Positions 36,015 to 43,509 are shown, counted from the stretch's first letter. The stretch is 64,000 nt of DNA from Sinanaerobacter sp. ZZT-01 (GCF_035621135.1 NZ_CP141728.1:682001-746000); one strand, 5' to 3'. Notes: generated by a model from the sequence alone, not told the origin. A program made the numbers and translations.

Positions 36015-36176
36015 ATGCTGATTATGTTACTCATACTAATTACTACCATGAACACAGCCAACTTATTTTTCGACTTTGGTAAATATTATACCATAGCGAT
36101 AATCGCATTATCCATTGCTGCAACTCTCCTTGCATGGAAAGAATGGAGGTCAAGTCGTGGAAACAAAGCCAATTAA
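36015..36176 (+). CDS. Small membrane protein (53 aa)
   Basis: A 53-residue protein with two hydrophobic helices (MLIMLLILITTM and YTIAIIALSIAATLLAW) and a basic tail. It lies between the 36-aa peptide gene and the next gene and overlaps the latter by 20 bases; no strong RBS is visible. Confidence 0.5.
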   Translation: MLIMLLILITTMNTANLFFDFGKYYTIAIIALSIAATLLAWKEWRSSRGNKAN

Positions 36177-36345
36177 GTTATCTCCAAAGAAAGGTGGAAA
36201 TGGTTATGTTTCTAGTTATTCCGTTAATCTTGGCATCAAGGAAGTTGTAGCATGTAATTTTCTTGATGAAACAGGTACTCCACTTGAAATTGAAAAAGTC
36301 ATTGATACAGAAAAGAACCAAATTATCATTAGATTAAGAACTTAG
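36157..36345 (+). CDS. Small basic protein of a plus-strand operon (62 aa)
   Basis: A 62-residue protein with a GTG start (GGAGG, 7 bases upstream). It contains KLSPKKGGNGYVSSYSVNLGIKEV and ends in NQIIIRLRT. The beta-rich layout recalls AbrB-like DNA-binding proteins, but no firm match is claimed. It could be the regulator or antitoxin of the two membrane peptides encoded before it. Confidence 0.55.
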   Translation: METKPIKLSPKKGGNGYVSSYSVNLGIKEVVACNFLDETGTPLEIEKVIDTEKNQIIIRLRT

Positions 36346-36362
36346 AATTTATCTCAATTTTC

Positions 36363-36400
36363 ACATCGCGTCCAATGGGCGCGATGTCTTTATATTTTTT
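36363..36400 (+). terminator. Terminator of the small plus-strand operon
   Basis: Stem ACATCGCG/CGCGATGT (36363-36370 with 36380-36387), then a T-rich tail. Its loop (TCCAATGGG) resembles the centre of the palindrome at 40660, so a second role as a protein-binding site is possible. Confidence 0.7.
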
Positions 36401-36413
36401 ATTTGCTCCTAAT

Positions 36414-36839
36414 TTAATCTATTGACTTTAAAAATCTTCTATTTGACCAACTATGAATCTCTGATAAATCGAAAGGCTCTCCACATCTAGGGCAACAAGG
36501 AACCATGCTAAATTTATTTTTTCTGTAATATCGTTCTAATTCTTTTATTACTACAAGATGCGGTTTATAATTAGCAATTTCCTGCCTTTGTTTTAACAAA
36601 TTCTCTGTCTGCTGCACTAAACGTTCATAATGCGTTGCTAAATAATGTAATGCGTCGAGTGGATCTACTATGGCACCGCAATCATCACACCATACAATTT
36701 TATTTACATAGTCAATTGTATAGTGAGGCTCTTTGCATTGACATAGCTTTTTTCTTCCATGATCCACCTTAACAATATCAATTCTTATTACCTTTTCAGG
36801 CAGCTTCCCACCTTTCTTCTCATGATTACTTTCTTTCAT
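36414..36839 (-). CDS. Zinc-ribbon protein (141 aa)
   Basis: A 141-residue protein with two metal-site-like regions: C-x-C ... C-x2-C (LCQCKEPHYTIDYVNKIVWCDDC) and C-C-x2-C (VPCCPRCGEPF), separated by a helical region. Family unknown; a DNA-binding role is plausible. Confidence 0.55.
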   Translation of the reverse strand: MKESNHEKKGGKLPEKVIRIDIVKVDHGRKKLCQCKEPHYTIDYVNKIVWCDDCGAIVDPLDALHYLATHYERLVQQTENLLKQRQEIANYKPHLVVIKELERYYRKNKFSMVPCCPRCGEPFDLSEIHSWSNRRFLKSID

Positions 36840-36897
36840 GCTTTTTCCCTCTTCACTCTTATTTTATTATCCATTTTCCCTTCACTCCATATTGTTT

Positions 36898-36924
36898 AAC
36901 TTCGTGCCAACTTGGCATGAAGTT
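36898..36924. promoter_or_regulatory. parS: parS-like palindrome 1
   Basis: 27-bp near-palindrome with arms AACTTCGTGCC and GGCATGAAGTT around AACTT. It shares the AACTTnGYGCC half-site with three other sites near parAB. Confidence 0.6.
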
Positions 36925-36987
36925 AAATCTCTATAACAATTTTATAACGTGATGTGCTTATAATTATCAGAATCCAAATTTCTTCAT

Positions 36988-37012
36988 ACTTTACACCAAG
37001 GGGTGCAAAGTT
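36988..37012. promoter_or_regulatory. parS: parS-like palindrome 2
   Basis: Arms ACTTTACACC and GGTGCAAAGTT around AAGG; same half-site type as the others. It lies just downstream of the gene at 37022. Confidence 0.5.
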
Positions 37013-37021
37013 AATCTTTGG

Positions 37022-37396
37022 TTATTTCTTCTTCTCCATTTTCTTTAATAACTTATACTTGTCACAATCCACTGTAATTACTCTGACTGATTTGCCATCA
37101 ATAAACTGCACATTAGTAAATCGACCAGACTTGCATACAATCCATTCTAATGTACGAAATGTAGACATGTATTTCGGAAGTTGACTTGATTCAATTAGCA
37201 TTAAAAGTACCTTTTTAAAATCATTGGAACGAAAATTCATAAAACGTCCATTATTTGTAACAACACAGAGCTTTTTTCCAGTATCAAGTTCAATAGCTCT
37301 AGATGGAGAATCTTTCACTATACTTAGTTTATCTATAAGCTCAATATAAACCTGCGCAAGACGTTCAAGACTCACGTCGTCGTGTCTATTATCCAA
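37022..37396 (-). CDS. Hypothetical protein (124 aa)
   Basis: A 124-residue soluble protein starting at TTG 37396 (MDNRHDDVSLERLAQVY; GGAGGA 7 bases upstream). No family is recognised. A 67-bp repeated hairpin element lies directly upstream. Confidence 0.5.
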   Translation of the reverse strand: MDNRHDDVSLERLAQVYIELIDKLSIVKDSPSRAIELDTGKKLCVVTNNGRFMNFRSNDFKKVLLMLIESSQLPKYMSTFRTLEWIVCKSGRFTNVQFIDGKSVRVITVDCDKYKLLKKMEKKK

Positions 37397-37413
37397 TAGG
37401 CTCTCCTCCTTAC

Positions 37414-37480
37414 GCAATTAAAGGACACGGAGTGCGTACCCGCCCTCCTACGACGGATTTCCGTCGTGTCCTCTAATTGC
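37414..37480. repeat. 67-bp structured repeat, copy A
   Basis: Nearly identical to 38582-38648. The ends form an inverted repeat (GCAATTAAAGGACACG/CGTGTCCTCTAATTGC, one mismatch), with an inner hairpin ACGACGG/CCGTCGT. It sits just upstream of a leftward gene. Confidence 0.75.
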
Positions 37481-37518
37481 TTACCTTTTCGATAAATTCT
37501 ATTTACCAGTCAGATACA

Positions 37519-37908
37519 CTATCTTTTAGTTTTCTGACACTTAGTACATATTCCATCTTGTAAATCTTGTGGATAAAACTCTTTATTACAAACTTTGCAT
37601 TTATCCTTGCAGAAGTATAATTCTTCCCCATTTTTGTATTTAAGCAAAGGGTTAGCTCTTAAAGCAACCGCAATATTTTCTTCATTTTCACCCATCCTGC
37701 ATAATATCTCAGCATATGTGCCTGCATATTTGTCTTGCGTAAAAGTTGGTAGGTCTGATGGTTTAAATTCTCTTAACTCTTGAAAGTTAATTTTTGGAAT
37801 AATATGTTCTATGCTCTGACTAATATTTGTATATCGTTGTAATAGTGACACATTGTCTAACTCGCTTGCTATTTTTCTCAATATAAATTTTCCTCCTACT
37901 TTCTTCAA
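37519..37908 (-). CDS. Protein with C-terminal zinc ribbon (129 aa)
   Basis: A 129-residue protein ending in a four-Cys ribbon (CKVCNKEFYPQDLQDGICTKCQ). The N-terminal part is helical. Function unknown. Confidence 0.55.
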   Translation of the reverse strand: MKKVGGKFILRKIASELDNVSLLQRYTNISQSIEHIIPKINFQELREFKPSDLPTFTQDKYAGTYAEILCRMGENEENIAVALRANPLLKYKNGEELYFCKDKCKVCNKEFYPQDLQDGICTKCQKTKR

Positions 37909-38028
37909 ACTACATTCCCAAACTTCATATATGCCTTTTCTGCACTACTTTTATTTACTTTTTGTCCTGGATGCAAGCTGTAGTTCCGGCTGATCCATGT
38001 AAACTTTTATTAAAAAGGCGAACATTCT

Positions 38029-38340
38029 TTAATCTCCTCTCACAATAAATATTTGTCCTATATTATCATTTATAGAATTAATGTCCTGAATAGATAACGA
38101 TTCTGATTCAGTAATAACTTTTTCTTTTAGTTTCATCAGATCTGCTGTCCATTCATACATAAATTGTCGCCTTGCGATTTCCTCTCCTAGGGCTAATTGC
38201 TGAATAATATATTTTTTCTGTTCATCACTTTTTATTTTATCTACTATAGGTAAGTATTTATTTCTGTTCTTTTTTTCTTTGATACGCAAAGCTAAATATA
38301 TTACTATTAAAGGGAGTATAATTATAAATATATATTTCAT
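38029..38340 (-). CDS. Small membrane-anchored protein (103 aa)
   Basis: A 103-residue protein with an N-terminal helix (YIFIIILPLIVIYLALRI) and a charged helical remainder. No family is recognised. Confidence 0.5.
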   Translation of the reverse strand: MKYIFIIILPLIVIYLALRIKEKKNRNKYLPIVDKIKSDEQKKYIIQQLALGEEIARRQFMYEWTADLMKLKEKVITESESLSIQDINSINDNIGQIFIVRGD

Positions 38341-38364
38341 ATTCTTTTCCTTATCAAATAATCT

Positions 38365-38568
38365 TTAGTTTGGCTTATTTAACGGACACCATTTGGGAGT
38401 TGTTTTTCTAGTAAACTCAGTGCCGTGTCTTTCAGTCTTACAAATTAGTTTGAACGGTGTACACTCTGTTCTAGCAGCATTACAATAATATCTATTTGGA
38501 TTTCCATTATGATTCTCAAAACTCATGTGCTCACATTTTTTGCATTTTAATTCAGCCATTAAACTCAT
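38365..38568 (-). CDS. Small Cys-rich protein (67 aa)
   Basis: A 67-residue protein with C-x2-C at the start (LKCKKCEHMSF) and three more Cys (YYCNAARTECTPFKLIC), likely metal binding. The repeat copy B lies directly upstream. Confidence 0.5.
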   Translation of the reverse strand: MSLMAELKCKKCEHMSFENHNGNPNRYYCNAARTECTPFKLICKTERHGTEFTRKTTPKWCPLNKPN

Positions 38569-38581
38569 TTCTCCCGTTCAT

Positions 38582-38648
38582 GCAATTAGAGGACACGGAG
38601 TGCGTACCCACCCTCCTACGACGGATTCCCGTCGTGTCCTCTAATTGC
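38582..38648. repeat. 67-bp structured repeat, copy B
   Basis: Perfect 16-bp terminal inverted repeat GCAATTAGAGGACACG/CGTGTCCTCTAATTGC with an inner hairpin ACGACGG/CCGTCGT. It differs from copy A at about four positions and, like copy A, precedes a leftward gene. Confidence 0.75.
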
Positions 38649-38673
38649 TTACCTTTAATTTATGCATTACTCC

Positions 38674-38723
38674 GAGGAAATATATTCGCTTGCCCGTTAC
38701 CGGTCATACTCACATATTTCCTC
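38674..38723. terminator. Inverted repeat downstream of parB
   Basis: GAGGAAATAT (38674-38683) pairs with ATATTTCCTC (38714-38723). No clear T-run on the minus strand, so it may be a structural or protein-binding site rather than a true terminator. The remaining gap 38724-38828 holds AT-rich sequence without a gene. Confidence 0.4.
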
Positions 38724-38828
38724 TTATAGACTCTTACTGGTAATATATATATTACTTTTACTATTGTAACAAGAAAAGAATAACAATATCTTTACACTTA
38801 CAAGGCGGTAATATTAAACTTATGACAT

Positions 38829-39866
38829 TTAAAACTCATTACCGGTATTTTCAGCTTCTTTTCCTGCCTTTTTCTGCACAACGTAAGCCTTAATTGCGGT
38901 CATAATTACTTGTTCCAGTTCATTCGTATCCACAGAACAATCTTGCAGAATCTTTTCCTTTTTGATTGCTTTGTTCACACTGGCAGTCGCTTTTTTAAAA
39001 AGCTTTATTGGATCAAAAGCTGGTGTCTCCGTTTTTTCTTCCTTTAATAATGTCTCAAAAGGTGTTTGCTCTGTTAACTCACTATTTTCAGACAGCTTTC
39101 GTAATATCTCAGCCATTTCTATAGACACCTTCTTAATTCGTGCATTACAAATACCATCTAATACAATACCTTGTTCTTCTTGATTTAAAAAAGAAAGTTC
39201 ATAGGCAGCACCAAATGAAATATCTTCCTCATCAACCATTTCCAACAAATCAGGAATCAATTGATTTAAGCGAATATATCGATACACATTTCGCTTCTTA
39301 TCTCCATTATTATCTGCAACAATTTTCCCAGCATCTAACTTAGTGCCAACTTGGCACGAAGTTAGATCTGTCCTCTTTCCCTGTCTTTTATAGATTTCTA
39401 TCTGCATCGCATAAGCCTTCGCCTTTTCACTAGGTAATATTTTTTCTCTCTGCTTTAAATTAGTATCCGTCATAATAATGGTTGCAGTATCATCATCCAC
39501 ATTCATGATTTTTGCTGGTATATCTGTTAGCCCTGCCATCTTTCCGGCAGCCGTTCTTCGATGCCCAGCTAATATTTCGTAATTTTCTTCGCTAGTACAT
39601 CGAACAAGGATTGGTTCTACTACCCCAACCTGCTTAATGGATTCTACCAATTCTATCATCTCATCATCTTGTCTTACCTGAAAAGGATGATTCTTAAATT
39701 CTTGCAATTGGGAAATAGGCAGCATAGTATAATTGTCTGTATTTGCCGTCTGTGCACCAGGGCTCATAATCCCTCTTAAGGCCTGTACTCTTTTTTTTGA
39801 ATTTTCCTCAAAGCTTTGTTTTGTATCACCAAGGCATTTAGGCCGAATGCTGTTACTGTTATTCAT
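38829..39866 (-). CDS. parB: ParB-family partition protein
   Basis: A 345-residue protein with the ParB N-terminal nuclease-like fold (LPISQLQEFKNHPFQVRQDDEMIELVESIKQVGVVEPILVR), box II EILAGHRRTAAGKMAG and a central HTH region. With ParA it segregates or stabilises the excised or replicating element. One of the four parS-like palindromes lies inside this gene (39337-39363). The start overlaps the parA end by 8 bases. Confidence 0.9.
   Translation of the reverse strand: MNNSNSIRPKCLGDTKQSFEENSKKRVQALRGIMSPGAQTANTDNYTMLPISQLQEFKNHPFQVRQDDEMIELVESIKQVGVVEPILVRCTSEENYEILAGHRRTAAGKMAGLTDIPAKIMNVDDDTATIIMTDTNLKQREKILPSEKAKAYAMQIEIYKRQGKRTDLTSCQVGTKLDAGKIVADNNGDKKRNVYRYIRLNQLIPDLLEMVDEEDISFGAAYELSFLNQEEQGIVLDGICNARIKKVSIEMAEILRKLSENSELTEQTPFETLLKEEKTETPAFDPIKLFKKATASVNKAIKKEKILQDCSVDTNELEQVIMTAIKAYVVQKKAGKEAENTGNEF
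39337..39363. promoter_or_regulatory. parS: parS-like palindrome 3, inside parB
   Basis: 27-bp palindrome with arms AACTTAGTGCC and GGCACGAAGTT around AACTT. An internal parS in parB is also seen in Bacillus subtilis spo0J. Confidence 0.6.
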
Positions 39867-40644
39867 CAGCCAATACCTCCCTTACAAATTCTTTATAACT
39901 CAATGATATTTTAGAATTTATATCAAATTCCGCAATGGTCTTTCTCTGACGAAACGCTCTTGCTGCTTTGGTACTTGTTCCTATTTTCGCTCTATAAATC
40001 GGAATACTGAAATATTCACAGCTTCCCTCTAATGTTTTAAGTACATCTCTTGCTTCCAGCAACCGTTCATCAAACATGGTAAGCAAAACACCCTCAATCT
40101 TTAAACTCGGATTAGTTTCGATTTTAATCATTTCAACAGTGTCAATTAAAGAGTCAAAACCTTTGGTGTCCATATCATTTGCTTTAATTGGAACGATTAA
40201 GGCATCACTTGCTGTCAGTGCATTGACCACCAAAGATCCAAGAGTAGGTGGACAATCAATGATAATGTAATCGTACAGTGATCGAAGCGGAGCAATGATT
40301 TTCTTAAGTAGATATTCTCTTGCTACAATAACTCTCTGGATAGAGGCATCTGCAACCGAAAGTGCTAGATTTGCTGGAATATATTCCACCTTTCCCCGGC
40401 TTAATATATAGTCCTTAATATCCGGTAACGGTTTCCGATCAATCAGTTCCATAAACAAATCACCAATAGTATATTCCAGCTCTGACGGTACTTGTCCCAT
40501 AGAAGTCGTCAATGATCCTTGCGGGTCCATATCGATGGTTAGAACCTTTTTCCCTTGCTCTGCCATTTCTGCTGCCATATTAAATACCGTCGTCGTCTTT
40601 CCTACGCCACCCTTTTGATTAATAATCGCATATACTTTTCCCAT
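39859..40644 (-). CDS. parA: ParA-family partition ATPase
   Basis: A 261-residue P-loop ATPase with the deviant Walker A KGGVGKTTTVFNMA, Walker A' LTIDMDPQGSLTTSMG and Walker B DYIIIDCPPTLGSL. Soj-like. It forms an operon with parB; a parS-like site lies 15 bases before its start. Confidence 0.93.
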   Translation of the reverse strand: MGKVYAIINQKGGVGKTTTVFNMAAEMAEQGKKVLTIDMDPQGSLTTSMGQVPSELEYTIGDLFMELIDRKPLPDIKDYILSRGKVEYIPANLALSVADASIQRVIVAREYLLKKIIAPLRSLYDYIIIDCPPTLGSLVVNALTASDALIVPIKANDMDTKGFDSLIDTVEMIKIETNPSLKIEGVLLTMFDERLLEARDVLKTLEGSCEYFSIPIYRAKIGTSTKAARAFRQRKTIAEFDINSKISLSYKEFVREVLADE

Positions 40645-40659
40645 TTTCCTTTCCTCCCC

Positions 40660-40685
40660 ACTTTGCGCCCAATGAGCGCAAAGTT
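40660..40685. promoter_or_regulatory. parS: parS-like palindrome 4, upstream of parA
   Basis: 26-bp near-palindrome with arms ACTTTGCGC and GCGCAAAGTT. Its position in the parAB leader suits ParB binding and autoregulation. Confidence 0.6.
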
Positions 40686-40707
40686 CTTTATATTACATTT
40701 TTTTCAA

Positions 40708-41205
40708 TTAAAATAATATATTTCCTTTTTTGTTACTAAGTTTTAAAGCCACCTGCGAAACACGATATAAGCTCGTAATAAGTGGCACAATGTCTAATTC
40801 ATGATCCTCATAACCCTTTTGTATAACTCCATAATACCGACCTCCTGGTGTCGCCGGCTTGTTTGCGTAATCTTTGCTCATTACATATATCATTGCTTTA
40901 ACAGTTCCATATTCCGTCTCAATATCTATTATCTCTTTTTTATATATTCTTGGATAACATTCATAAATGTCCAAGACTTTTTCACAAGACGGCGTAATTA
41001 TCCATAAAACAATTGGCACTGAGCTGTGCTCATCCAATTCAATATTTGCGACACCTGATCCGTGCTTATTCCCACAAAAAGTTAAGCGATAACCTTTTAA
41101 TGTACCTATGCAAAGAACTTCAGCGTTCGGGCATCGCATCGCCATTTGTTCTAAATTTGTATTGCTGCCATATGCAGCATACAATCTTGTGTTTCTATTA
41201 ATCAT
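40708..41205 (-). CDS. Gamma-glutamylcyclotransferase-like protein
   Basis: A 165-residue protein of the GGCT/AIG2-like fold: LYAAYGSNTNLEQMAMRCPNA at the N-terminus, GTLKGYRLTFCG, and the acidic YECYPRIYKKE region. These enzymes release gamma-glutamyl groups as 5-oxoproline. The ATG at 41205 overlaps the end of the 45-aa gene. Its presence in the same element as an amidoligase is notable, since both act on gamma-glutamyl-type amide chemistry. Confidence 0.8.
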   Translation of the reverse strand: MINRNTRLYAAYGSNTNLEQMAMRCPNAEVLCIGTLKGYRLTFCGNKHGSGVANIELDEHSSVPIVLWIITPSCEKVLDIYECYPRIYKKEIIDIETEYGTVKAMIYVMSKDYANKPATPGGRYYGVIQKGYEDHELDIVPLITSLYRVSQVALKLSNKKGNILF

Positions 41206-41335
41206 TTCCAATCACAGCTCCTTCCTTTGAAGCCTTGCTTACAGAAAACTCCGTATCTAACGTATCCAGTAAGCAGGTAAGCCCAAATAAAAGTGGGCAA
41301 AAGATAAATGTAAAAAAAATCCCCCATAAATTCAT
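41198..41335 (-). CDS. Small membrane protein (45 aa)
   Basis: A 45-residue protein with one helix (MNLWGIFFTFIFCPLLFGLTCLL) and an acidic/polar tail. The RBS AAAGGAGG lies 7 bases before the ATG. It overlaps the GGCT-like gene, suggesting translational coupling. Confidence 0.6.
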   Translation of the reverse strand: MNLWGIFFTFIFCPLLFGLTCLLDTLDTEFSVSKASKEGAVIGND

Positions 41336-41400
41336 TAGCAAATCCTCCTTTTAATTATTTTTTACTTGTAATTAAAAAACAGCTTTGCTATAATGAACGA

Positions 41401-41487
41401 AAGCTGCTCTTTAAATTTAATTTATTGAGTGGAGATTGTGTAAAAGGCTCACATCAACCGGCAAAAGTTATCTGTGAGTCTTTTTTA
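41401..41487 (+). ncRNA. Putative small RNA divergent from the 45-aa gene
   Basis: Promoter TTGTAA (41366-41371), 17 bases, TATAAT (41389-41394), then ~87 nt ending in a hairpin (GGCTCACA/TGTGAGTC, 41446-41453 with 41473-41480) and T6. It contains no credible ORF. It is antisense to the leader of the leftward 45-aa gene, so it may regulate it. Confidence 0.55.
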
Positions 41488-41551
41488 ATTGTAATAAAAA
41501 AATCTTACCCTTTGGTAAGATTGATTTTATATAAATATTTAGAAGAAATGG

Positions 41552-42037
41552 TTAGAACTTACTTCTACAATACTCTATATATTTTTCTTCAAGTAATTTA
41601 AAATTACAGCAACGACCATCAAGAAAATTCGTGTCTCTTACAACGTTATCATGTAACTTTGTAGCTTTATTTAATATTGTATTAATCATTTTATTTATAC
41701 TAAAAACTTGTTTAATAAGTAGATTTTGATATCTTGTATCTTCTTCATCCATGATATTGTACAGTATTATTTCTTCTTTTGGAACTGGAATCATGTTATT
41801 AAGATTAATAATTCCAAGTTCCCCACTCTTAATTTTAATAAAATCGGCTTTATTTTTCATTATTAAATGTTTTGGCTTTGGTGAAGATAATGGTGCAAAA
41901 TAATTAAATTCTTTTATTTGAAGTACCACTCCTATATATGGTCTTCTGCCCTTTTTATTATAAGGAATTCTAATGTCATATTGTCGAAGAAAGTCTATGT
42001 ACTTATCCGTTACATTATATATTTTTAACTTATTCAC
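41552..42037 (-). CDS. toxN: ToxN/AbiQ-type endoribonuclease toxin (type III system)
   Basis: A 161-residue protein with the ToxN/AbiQ family pattern: YNVTDKYIDFLRQYDIRIPYNKKGRRPYIGVVLQI, NYFAPLSSPKPKHLIMKNKADFIKI, GELGIINLNNMIPVP and a C-terminal KATKLHDNV. These toxins cut RNA and are held inactive by a repeat-containing RNA, giving phage defence and element maintenance. The start is GTG 42037 (AGAGG upstream). A hairpin terminator separates it from the RNA repeats, the classic layout. Confidence 0.9.
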   Translation of the reverse strand: MNKLKIYNVTDKYIDFLRQYDIRIPYNKKGRRPYIGVVLQIKEFNYFAPLSSPKPKHLIMKNKADFIKIKSGELGIINLNNMIPVPKEEIILYNIMDEEDTRYQNLLIKQVFSINKMINTILNKATKLHDNVVRDTNFLDGRCCNFKLLEEKYIEYCRSKF

Positions 42038-42053
42038 TTTTCTACCTCTATGG

Positions 42054-42079
42054 AAAAAGGAAGGGAATCTACCCTTCCT
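42054..42079 (-). terminator. Attenuating terminator between ToxI and ToxN
   Basis: Stem AGGAAGGG/CCCTTCCT (42058-42065 with 42072-42079) followed on the minus strand by a T-run. It limits toxN transcription relative to the RNA antitoxin. Confidence 0.85.
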
Positions 42080-42088
42080 AACCTTTTT

Positions 42089-42198
42089 CGTCCCTCATTA
42101 TCTGGTAGAGGATCACCGCTTTTTTCGTCCCTCATTATCTGGTAGAGGATCACCGCTTTTTTCGTCCCTCATTATCTGGTAGAGGATCACCGCTTTTC
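42089..42198 (-). ncRNA. toxI: ToxI RNA antitoxin, three 37-nt tandem repeats
   Basis: Three copies of a 37-bp unit (starting at 42089, 42126 and 42163) that are identical except at the last bases. On the minus strand each contains GGTGATCCTCTACC and GATAATGAGGGACG. ToxN would cut the precursor into units that bind it as a pseudoknot complex. Confidence 0.88.
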
Positions 42199-42359
42199 TA
42201 TATTATATACAAAATAAGAACATTTGCAAACCTATTTTCTAAAAATATTAAATTATTTCGGATATTATTTATTCGAAACAAAGGTGATGCATTTTCCCAT
42301 TGGTTATCGCCTTCTGATTTTATATCTTTAAGATTGTATGTTACTTCATAATTCTTCAT
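42198..42359 (-). CDS. Possible small protein overlapping the toxIN promoter (53 aa)
   Basis: A 53-residue ORF starting MKNYEVTYNLKDIKSEG (GAGAGGTG upstream), ending in a hydrophobic stretch (FANVLILYII). It overlaps the toxIN promoter. No family is known, and it may not be expressed. Confidence 0.35.
   Translation of the reverse strand: MKNYEVTYNLKDIKSEGDNQWENASPLFRINNIRNNLIFLENRFANVLILYII
42202..42229 (-). promoter_or_regulatory. toxIN promoter
   Basis: On the minus strand: TTGCAA (42224-42229), 16 bases, TATAAT (42202-42207), a few bases before the first repeat. Confidence 0.7.
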
Positions 42360-42506
42360 GCGGCACCTCTCTTTCCAATAATAACATTTATTTGGAAAAA
42401 TAGAAATAATATTGCGTGGAAGACATAACAATATGCCTCCCACGTTATTTCCTATAAAATTGTTGTATTTGTACACACCCACACCCCCAACATGGGAACA
42501 TCTCAA

Positions 42507-42880
42507 ACATTCACACTACATACATAGCCTCGGTCGTTTCCACAATTCTTTTACCGGCTCATATCATCGCACAATAGTCCCTCAAGAACTATGGTGTAAA
42601 CTATTGTACACAGCTGTTTTACGGACCCGATTTATATGTAACCCATCACCCTCCCGGGGTGGACTTCTGTGTATCTCCATGTCTAAGACAATACAAACGC
42701 TACCGCCGCTCCTTAGCTTCATCACAACCTTAAAAATCATGATGTGTTTATAGGCATAGCCTACAGCTAGATCCTCGCGGTATCTCTTAAACACTTCATT
42801 TAAGATGCTGCTTATTAAATTTTCAAGGTACAGCCTACTTGAGATGGCAAGTCCTATTTCTCAACCGTACTATGCCAGAT
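42507..42880. other. Gene-poor region, possibly structured
   Basis: About 370 bases without a convincing gene; ORFs here lack ribosome sites. It has several short inverted repeats (for example TGGCA/TGCCA near 42846-42885) and, at 42812-42845, sequence shared with the flank of RNA copy 3 (AGGTTCAGCC-like with TTTTCAAGGT). It may be the 3' part of a longer RNA or decayed DNA. Confidence 0.4.
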
Positions 42881-42890
42881 CTGCCACTAG

Positions 42891-42970
42891 CCATATGTAT
42901 CCCTACATATATCTTCAATCACAGAGCTGCTCTCACAGCTCTATGGTTCAGGATATATAAAAGGAGAAAA
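42891..42970 (-). ncRNA. Structured element copy 1 (repeat family shared by both elements)
   Basis: Minus-strand RNA candidate: outer pairing ATATATC/GATATAT, internal TGAACC and GATTGAA, hairpin AGAGCTG/CAGCTCT, then hairpin ATATGTA-GGGA-TACATAT (42893-42910). Two pairs differ from the other copies in a compensating way. It lies downstream of the 59-aa gene and the XRE-A1 gene. Confidence 0.6.
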
Positions 42971-42988
42971 CTTAAATATGAACCATAA

Positions 42989-43168
42989 TTATCCCCGTAC
43001 GTTGCCTTCTCTTTCACTGCACATGGAATCGTAAAACAATCGACTGGCAACCCTATGTATGTTTTCTCGTACCCGCTGCAATTCTTCTTCCGTTTTATCC
43101 CTATATGCCTCATCGTTAATTTTGATTGTCGTGCCATCACTTGTTGTATATTCCATCACTACTGCCAT
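42989..43168 (-). CDS. Small acidic helical protein (59 aa)
   Basis: A 59-residue protein starting MAVVMEYTTSDGTTIKINDEAYR, with a very good RBS (GGGAGGTGAGACA before the ATG). It is inserted between XRE-A1 and structured element 1, a gene the other two copies lack. Function unknown. Confidence 0.6.
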   Translation of the reverse strand: MAVVMEYTTSDGTTIKINDEAYRDKTEEELQRVRENIHRVASRLFYDSMCSEREGNVRG

Positions 43169-43290
43169 TGTCTCACCTCCCTGCAACACAGTACGCTCTC
43201 ATGGCTTGCCATTATTCGTCATTTATATATAAATAAGTTATTTGTCGTTATTTTTTTATGGAAATTCCTTCATACTATGTTAAAATTAAA

Positions 43291-43509
43291 TTAATTGGTC
43301 GAGGAGAAAGGATCATCATTGGAAGCTGCTGCGAACAGCTCACGATAATTTAAACCAAATAGATTTTCAAGACGGTCAAGAGCAGGTCTGCGAGGAAATT
43401 TTCTTCCCTTTTCCCATTCGCATATCGCCTGTGGCGACACACCGATTTTTTTAGCTAAATCGTTTTGTGTTAATCCCAGCCTTTTCCGTTCTTGTTTTAG
43501 CCTATTCAT
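43291..43509 (-). CDS. XRE-family regulator A1 (SSTN-tail type)
   Basis: A 72-residue HTH protein (MNRLKQERKRLGLTQNDLAKKIGVSPQAICEWEKGRKFPRRPALDRLENLFGLNYREL) ending in ...DDPFSSTN. Start ATG 43509 (AAAGGAG upstream). It is divergent from XRE-B1 with two palindromic operators between them. Relatives at 43955 and 51712 share the tail. Confidence 0.85.
   Translation of the reverse strand: MNRLKQERKRLGLTQNDLAKKIGVSPQAICEWEKGRKFPRRPALDRLENLFGLNYRELFAAASNDDPFSSTN

Noticed and set aside
36363-36387. Palindrome as a fifth parS site
   Set aside because: Only its centre (CCAATG) resembles the 40660 site; the arms differ and a T-run follows, so a terminator is the simpler call.
42089-42198. Tandem repeats that could look like a small CRISPR array
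   Set aside because: The 37-bp units are directly joined with no spacers, sit between a promoter and toxN, and there are no cas genes. They are the ToxI antitoxin.
42582-42794. Minus-strand ORF of 70 codons in the gene-poor region
   Set aside because: No ribosome site, and a composition unlike the neighbouring proteins.
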